Shown: positions 1-6,895, numbered from the stretch's first letter. The stretch is DNA of 15,308 nt from Planctomycetaceae bacterium (GCA_030616935.1 JAUWWJ010000005.1:1-15308), one strand, 5' to 3'. Notes: a model not told the origin generated them from the letters alone. A program made the numbers and translations.

Positions 1-413
1 AGGTCTTCGGTATTTTCTCGCACAACCACAAAGTCGATGTCGTCAGGCCCACGGTCCGCAAGCGGTGTTTCGACTCCAGGCAAAAGTTTCACGGGTCGCA
101 AATTGATGTATTGATCCAACTTGAACCTCAACTCAAGGAGCAGGCCTTTCTCAAGAACACCTGGTGCAACATCCGGATGACCAATTGCCCCCAGAAAGAC
201 AGCGTCTTTCGATCGCAGCAGATCGAGGCCGCCCTCAGGGATTATTTCACCGGTTCGCAAATACCGATCGCCGCCCCAATCAAGCGATTCGACAGTGAAT
301 TCAAATCCGTCAAGACGGGCAACTCCATCGAGAACTTTAATGGCCTCCGATGTTACTTCAGGGCCAGTCCCGTCTCCGGCAATGGTAGCGATGGAAAGCG
401 TAGTAGTCGTCAT
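1..413 (-). CDS. leuB: 3-isopropylmalate dehydrogenase-family enzyme, N-terminal part (cut by window edge)
   Basis: This is the first 137 codons of an NAD-dependent beta-decarboxylating dehydrogenase; the gene runs off the left edge. It begins MTTTTLSIATIAGDGTGPEV, where GDGTGPEV is the family's N-terminal nucleotide/substrate loop. Further in it has FLGAIGHPDV, then LLLELRFKLDQYINLRPVKL with the substrate-binding arginines, then DFVVVRENTED. By family knowledge 3-isopropylmalate dehydrogenase oxidises and decarboxylates 3-isopropylmalate in leucine synthesis. The RFxLDQYINLRPV and VVRENTE style resembles the actinobacterial-type LeuB and the tartrate or isohomocitrate dehydrogenases more than E. 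coli LeuB, so the substrate is an inference. The ATG at 413 has AGGAG about 9 bases upstream, which supports the start. The nearest upstream gene in the same direction is 225 bases away, so it probably has its own promoter. Confidence 0.85.
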   Translation of the reverse strand, partial: MTTTTLSIATIAGDGTGPEVTSEAIKVLDGVARLDGFEFTVESLDWGGDRYLRTGEIIPEGGLDLLRSKDAVFLGAIGHPDVAPGVLEKGLLLELRFKLDQYINLRPVKLLPGVETPLADRGPDDIDFVVVRENTED

Positions 414-461
414 GAAACTTCTCCTGCAGAGGCATTGAATATCCAAAACCTACTGACCAGC

Positions 462-491
462 CAAAGTTCCGCAAGCGTGACACAAAGTTCC
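462..491. promoter_or_regulatory. Direct repeat CAAAGTTCC x2 upstream of the leuB-like gene
   Basis: CAAAGTTCC occurs at 462-470 and again at 483-491, so the starts are 21 bp apart, or two helical turns. On the strand of the downstream gene this reads GGAACTTTG N12 GGAACTTTG, about 50-78 bases before its ATG. That spacing suits an activator or repressor binding one DNA face. GGAAC also resembles the -35 element of many ECF sigma promoters. The function is inference. The rest of 414-638 holds no gene I can support. Confidence 0.3.
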
Positions 492-638
492 TGCTAAAAA
501 ATGAATCCCAACGACCGTACTCGGCGGCTCATCCGCGACTGTGCAAAAAAGAGGGCTCTACATCTATGGCAACCGCACGCAACACGAGATGCTGCGTTTA
601 GGACATGCAAATTGCAAGAATCGCTTCTTCAAATGGGG

Positions 639-962
639 TCAGTTGTCACTAAAAGTAAATGACTTGTTTGACTGAATCCCTAAAGGATTTTGAAGGAAAC
701 GCTGCCGACACGCATCACACAAATCAAATCGAAGTGAACGAGTGCCATCGTCAAGAAATGCGGCAAGATCCTGTTCCTCGAGTCTTTCAAGAAGATCGTG
801 CATGTCATCGAGGTGATCGTCACCGAGAGATTCACTTCCGGGGGGACAGCTCTCATCATTTTGGGAATCGACAGCAGGAAATACATTGATCTTCACAACG
901 TGGCGAATACAGACCGCAGGGTCGATTGGCCTTTGACAGAAGTCACAAGAATAGTGAAGCAC
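639..962 (-). CDS. Small protein with two CxxC pairs (putative zinc-binding), unknown function
   Basis: This encodes a 107-residue acidic protein. The N-terminus carries CDFC (C6, C9) followed by RPID, and near the C-terminus LCDACRQRF supplies a second CxxC (C82, C85). The two pairs could form a split zinc ribbon around a central acidic, probably helical stretch (residues 46-72, rich in D, E and L). No catalytic motif is visible. I recall similar small proteins with this C-terminal Cys pair in planctomycetes but cannot name a function. The start is GTG at 962, chosen because GGAGG lies five bases upstream. An ATG two bases further upstream is out of frame. The gene is divergent from the HNH gene and lies upstream of the leuB-like gene on the same strand, 225 bases away. 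Confidence 0.72.
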   Translation of the reverse strand: MLHYSCDFCQRPIDPAVCIRHVVKINVFPAVDSQNDESCPPGSESLGDDHLDDMHDLLERLEEQDLAAFLDDGTRSLRFDLCDACRQRFLQNPLGIQSNKSFTFSDN

Positions 963-1291
963 ATTTGCCTCCAGAGTCTGTCGAAATAATAAATAAAAAT
1001 ATAACTCTGTGTCGGGGACTTTCTGCTTTTTGACCAGTGCATCCTCACCCAGCCAAGACGCTATCCCTTAAGACGTTATCCTTGAAGTGTGACGGTATCC
1101 GACAGGAAAGGCAAGTCATAAACCCTTCATCATTTTTATCTCCCGAATCTCTAGCTCTGCCAGCTTGATTCAACAATGCGTGGAAATCCTAATTTGGCAG
1201 CAGTTTAAGTGAGTAAGTACACTCTTGTTCGGTCAAACGGAGAAGTAGCTAGCAACACAAACAGGCACACAACGTAAAAAAGGGCACCAGG
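963..1291. other. Divergent intergenic region between the CxxC protein and the HNH gene
   Basis: This 329-base spacer has no credible ORF. The side next to the minus-strand gene (about 985-1005) is strongly AT-rich, as expected of a promoter. The middle contains the three GACGNTATCC direct repeats listed separately. I see no tRNA-like or riboswitch-like structure. The plus-strand promoter of the HNH gene must lie here, but I cannot place convincing -35/-10 boxes. Confidence 0.5.
1057..1100. repeat. Three direct repeats GACGNTATCC upstream of the HNH gene
   Basis: GACGCTATCC (1057-1066), GACGTTATCC (1072-1081) and GACGGTATCC (1091-1100) differ only at the fifth base. The first two share longer flanks (AAGACG before, CTT or TT after). 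The starts are 15 and 19 bp apart, so the copies do not sit on one constant helical face. They lie about 190-235 bases before the HNH start codon and just outside the AT-rich promoter side of the divergent gene. This could be an array of regulator-binding sites. What binds it, if anything, is unknown. Confidence 0.45.
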
Positions 1292-1945
1292 ATGAGCACC
1301 GCAACAATCCTCCCGTTTCAACGACACACAGCTCTAGCCATGAGTGTTCTTGTGTTAAATCGCTCTTTTGTTGCTGTTCATGTCACGAATGTCCGCAGGG
1401 CCCTCGCACTCCTTTTTCGCGATGTTGCAGAAGTTGTGCATATTGATCAGGGCCATTTTTCAGCTCACTCTATTGAATCATGGCGGGAACTCTCTGCTCT
1501 CGAAGCACTCGATAGCTCCCCCAATCAGGACTGGATTCGAGGTGTTGGGTATGACCTCCAGGCCCCCCGCGTCATTCGGCTGCCTCGTTGCAACCAACTG
1601 CCACGAGAAAACATGCGATTTAATCGTAAGAATGTGTTTGCCAGAGACGCAAACCGGTGCCAGTACTGTGCCCGTAACCAGCCAACAAGCGAACTGTCGC
1701 TCGATCACGTGATCCCCAAGAGCAAGGGTGGCCCAACCACCTGGGACAATATCGTTTGTGCCTGTGTCGCCTGTAATGTGCGTAAAGGTGGACGGACTCC
1801 ACGAGAAGCCGGCATGACTCTCATTCGAAAACCTCGCAAGCCAAGATACAGCCCACTCCTTACCATGAATCTACATAACCCAAAATATGTGAGTTGGAGA
1901 AGTTTTGTTGACAAGGCTTACTGGCTTGCGGATCTTCAACAATGA
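1292..1945 (+). CDS. HNH endonuclease domain protein (planctomycete type)
   Basis: This is a 217-residue protein of the HNH nuclease family. The N-terminal half starts with a conserved-looking SVLVLNRSFVAVHVTNVRRA (18-37). The nuclease core follows: CQYC (C123, C126), then LDHVIPKSKGG with catalytic D138-H139, TWDN with N153, and CVACN with C158, C161 and N162. That is the H-N-N/H arrangement held by a two-CxxC zinc knuckle. By family knowledge the domain nicks or cuts DNA with a divalent metal. The biological role of this stand-alone planctomycete version is unknown, and no intron, phage or restriction partner is next to it. The ATG at 1292 has AAGGG about 8 bases upstream. An in-frame ATG at 1340 would begin right at the conserved SVLVLNRSF but has no ribosome binding site, so 1292 is preferred with some doubt. 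Confidence 0.87.
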   Translation: MSTATILPFQRHTALAMSVLVLNRSFVAVHVTNVRRALALLFRDVAEVVHIDQGHFSAHSIESWRELSALEALDSSPNQDWIRGVGYDLQAPRVIRLPRCNQLPRENMRFNRKNVFARDANRCQYCARNQPTSELSLDHVIPKSKGGPTTWDNIVCACVACNVRKGGRTPREAGMTLIRKPRKPRYSPLLTMNLHNPKYVSWRSFVDKAYWLADLQQ

Positions 1946-1950
1946 ATAGA

Positions 1951-1978
1951 GGCTCACTGCTATGAGAAGCATGAGGCC
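1951..1978. terminator. Imperfect hairpin between convergent HNH and ferredoxin genes
   Basis: GGC-TCA-c-TGCT (1951-1961), a six-base loop, then AGCA-TGA-g-GCC (1968-1978) forms a ten-pair stem with one bulged base on each arm. It starts six bases after the HNH stop, is followed on the plus strand by a T-rich stretch (TTTATTTGTTCTTT), and lies in the 80-base spacer between two convergent genes. A bidirectional terminator is the natural reading, but the bulges lower confidence. Confidence 0.42.
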
Positions 1979-2025
1979 CCATTTATTTGTTCTTTACGAA
2001 TTGTAGCGTTTGCAGGAAGACTCGG

Positions 2026-2298
2026 TTAACAGAGTGGGTCCTTCTTCTCTGTAATCACCGGCAGTTGCGGCGACATCTCAGCGTTCAATTCGGTAAAGGG
2101 TTTCCACTCTTCCGGCAAATTGTCCTCGTGGAAAATAGCTTCAACCGGGCACTCTGGAACACATGCCTCACAGTCGATGCATTCATCCGGATGAATGTAA
2201 AGCATCTGGTCGCCCTCATAAAAGCATTCGACTGGGCACACGACAACACAGTCTGTGTACTTGCAGGCGAAGCAGGGTTCAGCAACGACATGCGTCAT
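2026..2298 (-). CDS. fdxA: 7Fe ferredoxin ([3Fe-4S][4Fe-4S])
   Basis: This encodes a 90-residue electron carrier of the FdxA / Azotobacter ferredoxin I type. The Cys pattern is C9, C12, C17, C21-P, C25, then C40, C43, C46, C50-P. By comparison with the family, C9, C17 and C50 hold the [3Fe-4S] cluster, and C21, C40, C43 and C46 hold the [4Fe-4S] cluster. [17 protein letters not shown] and the ITEKKDPL end are also family landmarks. The protein stops just after that motif, shorter than the roughly 105-residue family members, and ends in an extra Cys. ATG at 2298 has GGAG ten bases upstream. There is no redox partner gene adjacent, so its electron acceptor cannot be told. It is convergent with the HNH gene and divergent from the ECF sigma gene. 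Confidence 0.93.
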   Translation of the reverse strand: MTHVVAEPCFACKYTDCVVVCPVECFYEGDQMLYIHPDECIDCEACVPECPVEAIFHEDNLPEEWKPFTELNAEMSPQLPVITEKKDPLC

Positions 2299-2624
2299 AA
2301 CAGGCTAACTCCTTATCAAAATGACCTTAAACCATCCCGTGTGCGACTTCTCGCATCGGTATTCCAAAATTCCAAATGAGCCAAGAAGTCAAACCGTACC
2401 GAATGGGCAAAACTTATCGATATCGATGGACGTCTCAACAGCGGCATCGTAGGCAGCACCGAGCCACCTGTCAACGAATTCTCCATCGGATAGACCGGAA
2501 TCAGAACTTCAACAAGAGTCTCCAGGGGGGAAGAATTCGTCTCTTCGGCACACACCCAACTTGGTTGTTAGCAGAAACAGGGGGTATAGTTCATAAACTG
2601 CAAAATTTCTGCGGAGACGTCGCC
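2299..2624. other. Divergent spacer between ferredoxin and ECF sigma factor
   Basis: I see no supportable gene in these 326 bases. Open frames cross it on both strands, but they lack ribosome binding sites and recognisable sequence. It contains an 8-bp tandem direct repeat, ATTCCAAA at 2361-2368 and 2369-2376. It also has a perfect 9-bp inverted repeat, ACGAATTCT (2474-2482) and AGAATTCGT (2532-2540), with 49 bases between the arms. Promoters for both flanking genes should lie here; I cannot place them confidently. Confidence 0.45.
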
Positions 2625-3269
2625 GTGACTGAGAGCACGAGAAACTTGGGCAATGAGACTCAGTCTCACTGCTCCCCTATTGATCAAGCACTCATCAAGG
2701 AATGTCTTACTGGTGACGTCCAGGCTTGGACTACATTTATCAGGCGGTTTGGACGTCTTATTCGAGCCGTCGTCACCAAGACCGCGCAAAGACGAGGTTG
2801 GAACATCACAGCCGCCGACTGTGACGACATCACAGCCGAGGTCTTTGCCCAACTGGTTTATCGCAATGCAGCCTCTCTCAGACTCTTTGCCGGCCGCTCA
2901 ACATTGACAACCTATCTCACGGTCATTGCTCGGCGGGTTACCGTACGAGCCATGCTCAAACAAAGCACGCTTCCAAAAACTCTTTCCCCGAGCACCTCTT
3001 TATCAGAACAAGCAGACCGTACTGCCCTTCCACAACAACAAATTGCACAACAAGACGAAATAGAACATTACCTGAAACAGCTCTCAACAGAAGAGCAGGT
3101 GCTTCTTCGTATGCACGACCTCGAGGGACATAGTTACAGCGAGATTTCCCACGCAACCGGAATTCCAGTCAACTCAATCGGACCTCGCTTATCCAAAGCT
3201 CGTAAGTCCATCCGTCAGAATGATCACGTGACGGATAATGACAGCGGCATGCCAGACGAGAGCCGATAA
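2625..3269 (+). CDS. ECF-type RNA polymerase sigma factor
   Basis: This encodes a 214-residue sigma-70 family protein with only regions 2 and 4, as in extracytoplasmic function (ECF) sigma factors. Region 2 spans about residues 27-110: an acidic/aromatic start (GDVQAWTTFIRRF), then DCDDITAEVFAQL (residues 65-77), the usual core-binding 2.2 motif, then STLTTYLTVIARR for -10 recognition. Region 4 (about 150-200) has YLKQLSTEEQVLLRM and a helix-turn-helix, SEISHATGIPVNSIGPRLSKAR. It would direct RNA polymerase to a special promoter set. The GTG at 2625 is chosen because GGAG lies 8 bases upstream and it starts just before recognisable homology. The frame is open upstream to 2376, but that stretch looks non-coding. 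No anti-sigma factor gene is adjacent, so control is unknown. It converges on the lipoprotein gene with only three bases between stops. Confidence 0.85.
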   Translation: MTESTRNLGNETQSHCSPIDQALIKECLTGDVQAWTTFIRRFGRLIRAVVTKTAQRRGWNITAADCDDITAEVFAQLVYRNAASLRLFAGRSTLTTYLTVIARRVTVRAMLKQSTLPKTLSPSTSLSEQADRTALPQQQIAQQDEIEHYLKQLSTEEQVLLRMHDLEGHSYSEISHATGIPVNSIGPRLSKARKSIRQNDHVTDNDSGMPDESR

Positions 3270-3272
3270 GGC

Positions 3273-4190
3273 TCATTGGCCCGGCGAAGCAACAGCAGGT
3301 GCGATGACGACTGATGGATCGGCTAAATCGATTGGCTCGTACCCATCGTACGCTGGCATCTGCCAGAGTTGGCCCGGATCAGTCGACGGAACATTTGTCA
3401 CCAAACTCGTCACCTCAAGAGTAAACTCCACTCCAGATCCCGGCCAAGATACATCAATAAGCCGTGGTAACGCTGCACCCGACCCAGGGTCCACTCTATG
3501 TCGTGATGCACGAACACTCGCCAAACGCTTACCAGCGGACGTAAACAAGTGCTGTTCTTCAACGAGCCCTGTAATCGGGTGGAGGATAATCGATCGGACG
3601 AGTTGTTCGTCTGAAGAATTAATCGTGCTACGAATTTCGAGTCGACCGTCGGCAGTCATAAATGGCCCTTCATGTCGGTGCTGAGGGCTGAAGCGAACCA
3701 GCCCCAACAACTCCGGCATCTAGTCTGCTCGAATTGGTAATACTTGTCGAGCAGAGGATTGTTCGTACTTATCATGCTGACAAAACAGCATAATCGGCGG
3801 TTCATGCCGGCGTATCCAGAGCCAAAATAGATCATCGTTACTGCCAATATCGAGTTCATTTCCAGTCAGTGATGTTTGGGCACGTAACCGAAATCGTCTC
3901 GGAGGCTCACAGGCAACCTGAGCAGAAAGCCGTGGCACCCCCGGCACGACGAGGACTGCCTGAGTGGCCGCATAACTGCGCACCCGTGACGTATTATCCT
4001 CAATGGCCGCAATGATCTGCTCACGGGTTGGCTGTGCCGGAAGTGTCCGAGGCAACGGCATCATTCCAACCTGATAACCACGGATTACATTCGGGCAACT
4101 TGCACCACTGCCTGCAACAAGAACAACAGCAGTCACAAAAAGCACTAATGGAACAGACGTTCGAGTCGGCAACTGGTTGGAAGAACTCAT
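3273..4190 (-). pseudogene. Planctomycete-type conserved lipoprotein gene interrupted by one in-frame TAG
   Basis: One continuous frame of 306 codons is broken only by TAG at 3720-3722 (codon 157). The first part (156 residues) starts MSSSNQ and has a hydrophobic segment ending AGSGASC, a plausible lipoprotein signal. It continues with NTSRVRSYAA and DLFWLWIRRHEPPIMLFCQHDKY, and ends LPIRAD. After the stop the same frame resumes with MPELLGLVRFSPQHRHEGPF and runs to DPGQLWQMPAYDGYEPIDLA. From memory, planctomycete relatives read PDWLIEALG across this junction, so the TAG replaces a conserved Trp (TGG to TAG). ATG at 4190 overlaps the upstream stop as ATGA, with GGAGG six bases before it, so translation is coupled. 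The TAG is followed directly by ATG, so reinitiation is conceivable. Causes could be a real nonsense mutation, a sequencing error or readthrough. Function is unknown. Confidence 0.8.
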
Positions 4191-4702
4191 GACTCGCCTC
4201 CAGACCACAGGAGCGAAGCCAGTCGCTCTTCGAGTGCAGCATATTCTTCGGCTTCAGGCATAGCTGCCACAACCTCGTACGAACAATCTCTTCGACGGCA
4301 TGCAAGCGACACAACTTCATTTCCACCATCACATGTCTCGCTACTTTCCGTCTCGTCTTGACCGGGGCTGTCAGCAAATCGAAGTACCTTACGACGCAGA
4401 AGTTGAAGGGCTAACAGGTAGCGAAGTGACGCTTCCTCAGGCTGACCAGCAAGCGATTCCAAGGTATCCAGAAGAGCTTCAATGGGAGCTAGAGAGACTC
4501 CTCCGTCTTCTTGCTCCGGCACAACGCTTCGCCACCATGCAAGTGTTTCATCAGGAGCGCCTGCCCACTCGTCGTGGGACCAATCATAGCGAAGGAGTTT
4601 TCCTTCCTCTCGAACAAGCGCAGAAAACATTACATCTCCAGCCTTGAATTCAGAACCGGACTTTTTGCAGGTTGGCGATGGTCGCTGAATCTTGAGGTCC
4701 AT
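4187..4702 (-). CDS. Conserved planctomycete-type hypothetical protein
   Basis: This encodes a 171-residue cytoplasmic-looking protein with no signal peptide. It opens MDLKIQRPSPTC followed by a GSEFKAGDVMFSALVREEGKL block, a short beta-rich part that resembles a single-Cys rubber-stamp domain I recall from planctomycete hypothetical proteins. A Trp-rich segment (DWSHDEW, ETLAWWRS) follows, then a leucine-rich helical part ending LRYLLALQLLRRKVLRF. The C-terminal part has three cysteines in CDGG and CRRRDC. No enzymatic motif is visible. ATG at 4702 begins the recognisable sequence, with a weak GGA nine bases upstream. A TTG start 33 bases earlier is possible but adds an unlikely basic tail. 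Its stop overlaps the ATG of the downstream lipoprotein gene (ATGA), so the two are co-translated and probably act together. Confidence 0.75.
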   Translation of the reverse strand: MDLKIQRPSPTCKKSGSEFKAGDVMFSALVREEGKLLRYDWSHDEWAGAPDETLAWWRSVVPEQEDGGVSLAPIEALLDTLESLAGQPEEASLRYLLALQLLRRKVLRFADSPGQDETESSETCDGGNEVVSLACRRRDCSYEVVAAMPEAEEYAALEERLASLLWSGGES

Positions 4703-4788
4703 GTAGATTTTCCATGTGCAAATTCGGCGTTTCAACCGAATGGCATGACAGAAGAGACACGTACCATACCTCTAGAGAACACGCCTTT

Positions 4789-4863
4789 TTCTCACAAGGC
4801 GAGTCGTCAAAAACAGCTCGCCGTGGCAAGATGCGAGAGATAGGCGCTAGCGGCTTGTGAGAA
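4789..4863. repeat. Nested inverted repeats at the 3' end of the HAD gene
   Basis: TTCTCACAAG (4789-4798) is perfectly complementary to CTTGTGAGAA (4854-4863). Inside it, GGCGAG (4799-4804) pairs with CTCGCC (4817-4822). One outer arm lies inside the last codons of the HAD phosphatase gene and the other in the 111-base spacer. Transcribed leftward, this could fold into an mRNA 3'-end hairpin. No T-run follows, so it is not a classic intrinsic terminator. Confidence 0.38.
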
Positions 4864-5704
4864 TCTCTACTAATTCAAGAAGCCCACCGGATTCATGACA
4901 ACCAACAACATAATCTGCTGCGTCCCGCACTTCTTGGCGGGCATTACCCATCGCCACACCAAGACCTGCCCCAATAATCATTGGGAGGTCATTTCGGTCA
5001 TCACCCGCGGCGCAAATAGCTTCAGCTGGAATTTCCCATGATTCTGCAAGTTGGGAAACACTCGACCACTTGTCGACGCCAGCAGGAGCAATCTCACAAA
5101 GCCAATCACGATACCGAGGACTGCGTATCGTATGGACAGACAACATGTCAGGGAAACGTGAATTCAGGGTAAACTCGAGCGTCTCCATTTCACGGACGTT
5201 TCCCATGACAAATCCTGAAAACGCATCTGCAGGTGGAGATTCACAGAGCGTTGCCACGACCCGAGCCAGCTGTTTGTTTTTCTGGAGGTATTCACCAAAT
5301 CCGGTCAGCTCACCATACTTATTATGTGCCACAAGCGTTCGACAGTAGAAGTCAAAACCTTCATTGAAACTGTCGGTGTAAAGAACTGGCTCATGGCCAA
5401 GGCCGACCACACACTCGAGCACTTGTGAGAGTGTCGTTTCCGGAAAACCCGAGCGAAAAATCGTTTCGTGATGCACCGGCATCTTCACAAGTGCCCCTGA
5501 AGCAGTCACGACTGGCCCAATGAGCCCCAGTTCAGTAGCCACAGGAAGGACGTCCCGATATCGACGACCGGTCGCTAACATCACACGTATGCCTGCAGCT
5601 TGCGCCTTCTGTACAGCTTGCTTCGCTGCTGCTGTGACTTCGTGCCGACTATCTGTAACTGTGCCGTCTACATCAAGCACCAGGAGTTTGATTGGTTGGG
5701 GCAC
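4847..5704 (-). CDS. HAD superfamily (Cof-like, IIB) phosphatase
   Basis: This encodes a 285-residue cytoplasmic hydrolase with all four HAD motifs. LDVDGTVTD holds nucleophile D11 and general acid D13, LATGR holds T45, GVDKW holds K212, and GDDRNDLPM holds metal ligands D235 and D239. The large insert between motifs II and III (about residues 80-195) is the C2b cap typical of Cof/YbiV/SPP-type phosphatases. These dephosphorylate sugar phosphates, nucleotides or cofactors such as FMN or pyridoxal phosphate. The specific substrate cannot be read from sequence. The start is GTG at 5704, the only start codon close before LLVLDVDGT. The ribosome binding site is weak, so the start is moderately certain. 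It is divergent from the Rieske ferredoxin gene, sharing a 79-base promoter region. Confidence 0.88.
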   Translation of the reverse strand: MPQPIKLLVLDVDGTVTDSRHEVTAAAKQAVQKAQAAGIRVMLATGRRYRDVLPVATELGLIGPVVTASGALVKMPVHHETIFRSGFPETTLSQVLECVVGLGHEPVLYTDSFNEGFDFYCRTLVAHNKYGELTGFGEYLQKNKQLARVVATLCESPPADAFSGFVMGNVREMETLEFTLNSRFPDMLSVHTIRSPRYRDWLCEIAPAGVDKWSSVSQLAESWEIPAEAICAAGDDRNDLPMIIGAGLGVAMGNARQEVRDAADYVVGCHESGGLLELVEILTSR

Positions 5705-5740
5705 GTTGTTTGCTCGTATAAAAAACGACGGAAAACACAG

Positions 5741-5768
5741 ATGATCGATCTGACAATTCAGATATCAT
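5741..5768. promoter_or_regulatory. Inverted repeat in the HAD/Rieske divergent promoter region
   Basis: ATGAT-cg-ATCTG (5741-5752) and CAGAT-ATCAT (5759-5768) form a ten-pair inverted repeat with a two-base bulge and a six-base centre. It lies in the 79-base divergent spacer, just ahead of the AAGGAG ribosome binding site of the Rieske gene. It could be an operator or a 5'-UTR hairpin controlling access to that site. Confidence 0.35.
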
Positions 5769-5783
5769 AAAGAAGGAGCACAC

Positions 5784-6128
5784 ATGACAACTAACACCCC
5801 TGACATTCCATTCACACCAGTTCTTTCTACTGGTGAAATACCGGCTGGTGAAGGCCGCACGTTCGAAGTTGCCGGACGACTCATCGCGGTCTTTTTCGAT
5901 GGTGAATCCTACCATGCAATGGACGATCTCTGCCCACATATGGGCGCCTCACTTGGTTCCGGACCTATCGTTGAAGGTGTCGTCACCTGCCCTTGGCATG
6001 CATGGCGATTTCAGACATGCGATGGTGCTTGGTGTGATAATCCCGCTCTCAAGGTTGATGTTTTCCCAGTGCGAGTTGTTGACAGCAAGGTCGAAGTGCA
6101 GGTGCCAGAGAGCGAATCGGTCGACTGA
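5784..6128 (+). CDS. Rieske-type [2Fe-2S] ferredoxin
   Basis: This encodes a 114-residue soluble Rieske protein. The cluster ligands are C50-P-H52-MG and C69-PWH72-AW, in the CxH...CxxH arrangement. No signal peptide or membrane anchor is present and no second catalytic domain is fused, so it resembles NirD-like or dioxygenase-type Rieske ferredoxins that pass electrons within the cytoplasm. The GRLIAVFFDGESYHAMDDLCPHMG stretch is canonical. The ATG at 5784 has AGGAG seven bases upstream, a strong site. No oxygenase or nitrite reductase gene sits beside it, so the electron acceptor is unknown. The gene converges on the UPF0173 gene with 65 bases between stops and no clear terminator. Confidence 0.93.
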   Translation: MTTNTPDIPFTPVLSTGEIPAGEGRTFEVAGRLIAVFFDGESYHAMDDLCPHMGASLGSGPIVEGVVTCPWHAWRFQTCDGAWCDNPALKVDVFPVRVVDSKVEVQVPESESVD

Positions 6129-6193
6129 AACTCTTCCGTTTCCTGTGACTTGCCCGCCTAACAATACTCAACAACCAGAGCTTGAGCCTCGAC

Positions 6194-6895
6194 TTACTTG
6201 AGGGTTACTGATTGTCCGGGTGCAGGCACCTGCGGCTCGGCGACCCCTCCATCACGAACGCAGCTCGCCCATGCCTCTACATCCTGCTCAATAGGAGGCC
6301 ATGTACCGTAATGACAAGGGATCACCAACTTTGGCCTTAAGAGACGAATCGCTTCGAGCGAATCGGCTGGTCCCATCGTAAACATGTCACCGATCGGGAG
6401 AATTGCCAAGTCAAGTCGCCTACCTTGACTGTCCGGTCTGCCGATACGTTCCATATCAGAAAAGAGGCATGTATCACCCGCTACAAATATTCGCTTCCCT
6501 CCTACATCGAGCAGCCAACTCGCTGCGGGACCGGCGTATGTACCATCCGGAAGACTGGATGAATGGTGCGCCATTTCCATTTTGGCAGAACCACCTGGCA
6601 CCTTCGTCGTGCCACCAAGATTCATGCCTACGGCACCCTCGATGTCTTGCTTGGCCAACCACTCGGCTATTTCAAAGGCACACAGAACTGGACATTGTGT
6701 TCTTTTTGCAATCGATACGGTGTCAGCAACATGATCAAAGTGGCCGTGAGTGATCAGAATTGCATCACAATGAACATCTGATGCCTGAATGGAGGACGTT
6801 GGACATTCATCAAGAAATGGATCGATAAGAAGCACCCCTGCTCCAGTATCGACAAGAAACGTTGAATGTCCTGTCCATGTGATTGTAATGGCCAT
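6194..6895 (-). CDS. UPF0173 metal-dependent hydrolase (metallo-beta-lactamase fold)
   Basis: This encodes a 233-residue cytoplasmic protein of the YtkL/UPF0173 family. It begins MAITITWTGHSTF with H10. It has the metal-binding THGHFDH (H50, H52, D54, H55), then AHHSSS, AGDTCLFSDM with D141, the DLAILPIGDMFTMGPADS stretch, and CHYGTW with H195. These build the di-metal site of the beta-lactamase fold. No physiological substrate is established for most of the family. ATG at 6895 is chosen because family members start right before TWxGHS and GGGA lies about eight bases upstream. An ATG 24 bases earlier is the alternative. It lies 58 bases downstream of the glucose-6-phosphate isomerase gene on the same strand and is probably co-transcribed with it. 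Confidence 0.9.
   Translation of the reverse strand: MAITITWTGHSTFLVDTGAGVLLIDPFLDECPTSSIQASDVHCDAILITHGHFDHVADTVSIAKRTQCPVLCAFEIAEWLAKQDIEGAVGMNLGGTTKVPGGSAKMEMAHHSSSLPDGTYAGPAASWLLDVGGKRIFVAGDTCLFSDMERIGRPDSQGRRLDLAILPIGDMFTMGPADSLEAIRLLRPKLVIPCHYGTWPPIEQDVEAWASCVRDGGVAEPQVPAPGQSVTLK

Noticed and set aside
111..497. 128-codon open frame on the plus strand at the left edge
   Set aside because: It lies antisense to the leuB-like gene, has no ribosome binding site, and its sequence is unlike any protein I know. The minus frame has clear family motifs.
501..662. 53-codon plus-strand open frame (MNPNDRTRRLIRDC...)
   Set aside because: No ribosome binding site and no recognisable features; it overlaps the 3' end of the CxxC protein gene on the other strand. 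Treated as chance.
2316..2555. 79-codon minus-strand open frame upstream of the ferredoxin
   Set aside because: Composition is not protein-like, no ribosome binding site is seen, and it lies within the probable promoter region.
3238..3684. 148-codon plus-strand open frame
   Set aside because: Antisense shadow of the lipoprotein gene, whose minus frame continues the conserved protein after the TAG.
3273..4190. TAG reassigned to Trp or another amino acid
   Set aside because: TAG serves as the natural stop of at least two intact genes in this window (HAD gene and the gene ending at 14015), so reassignment is not supported.
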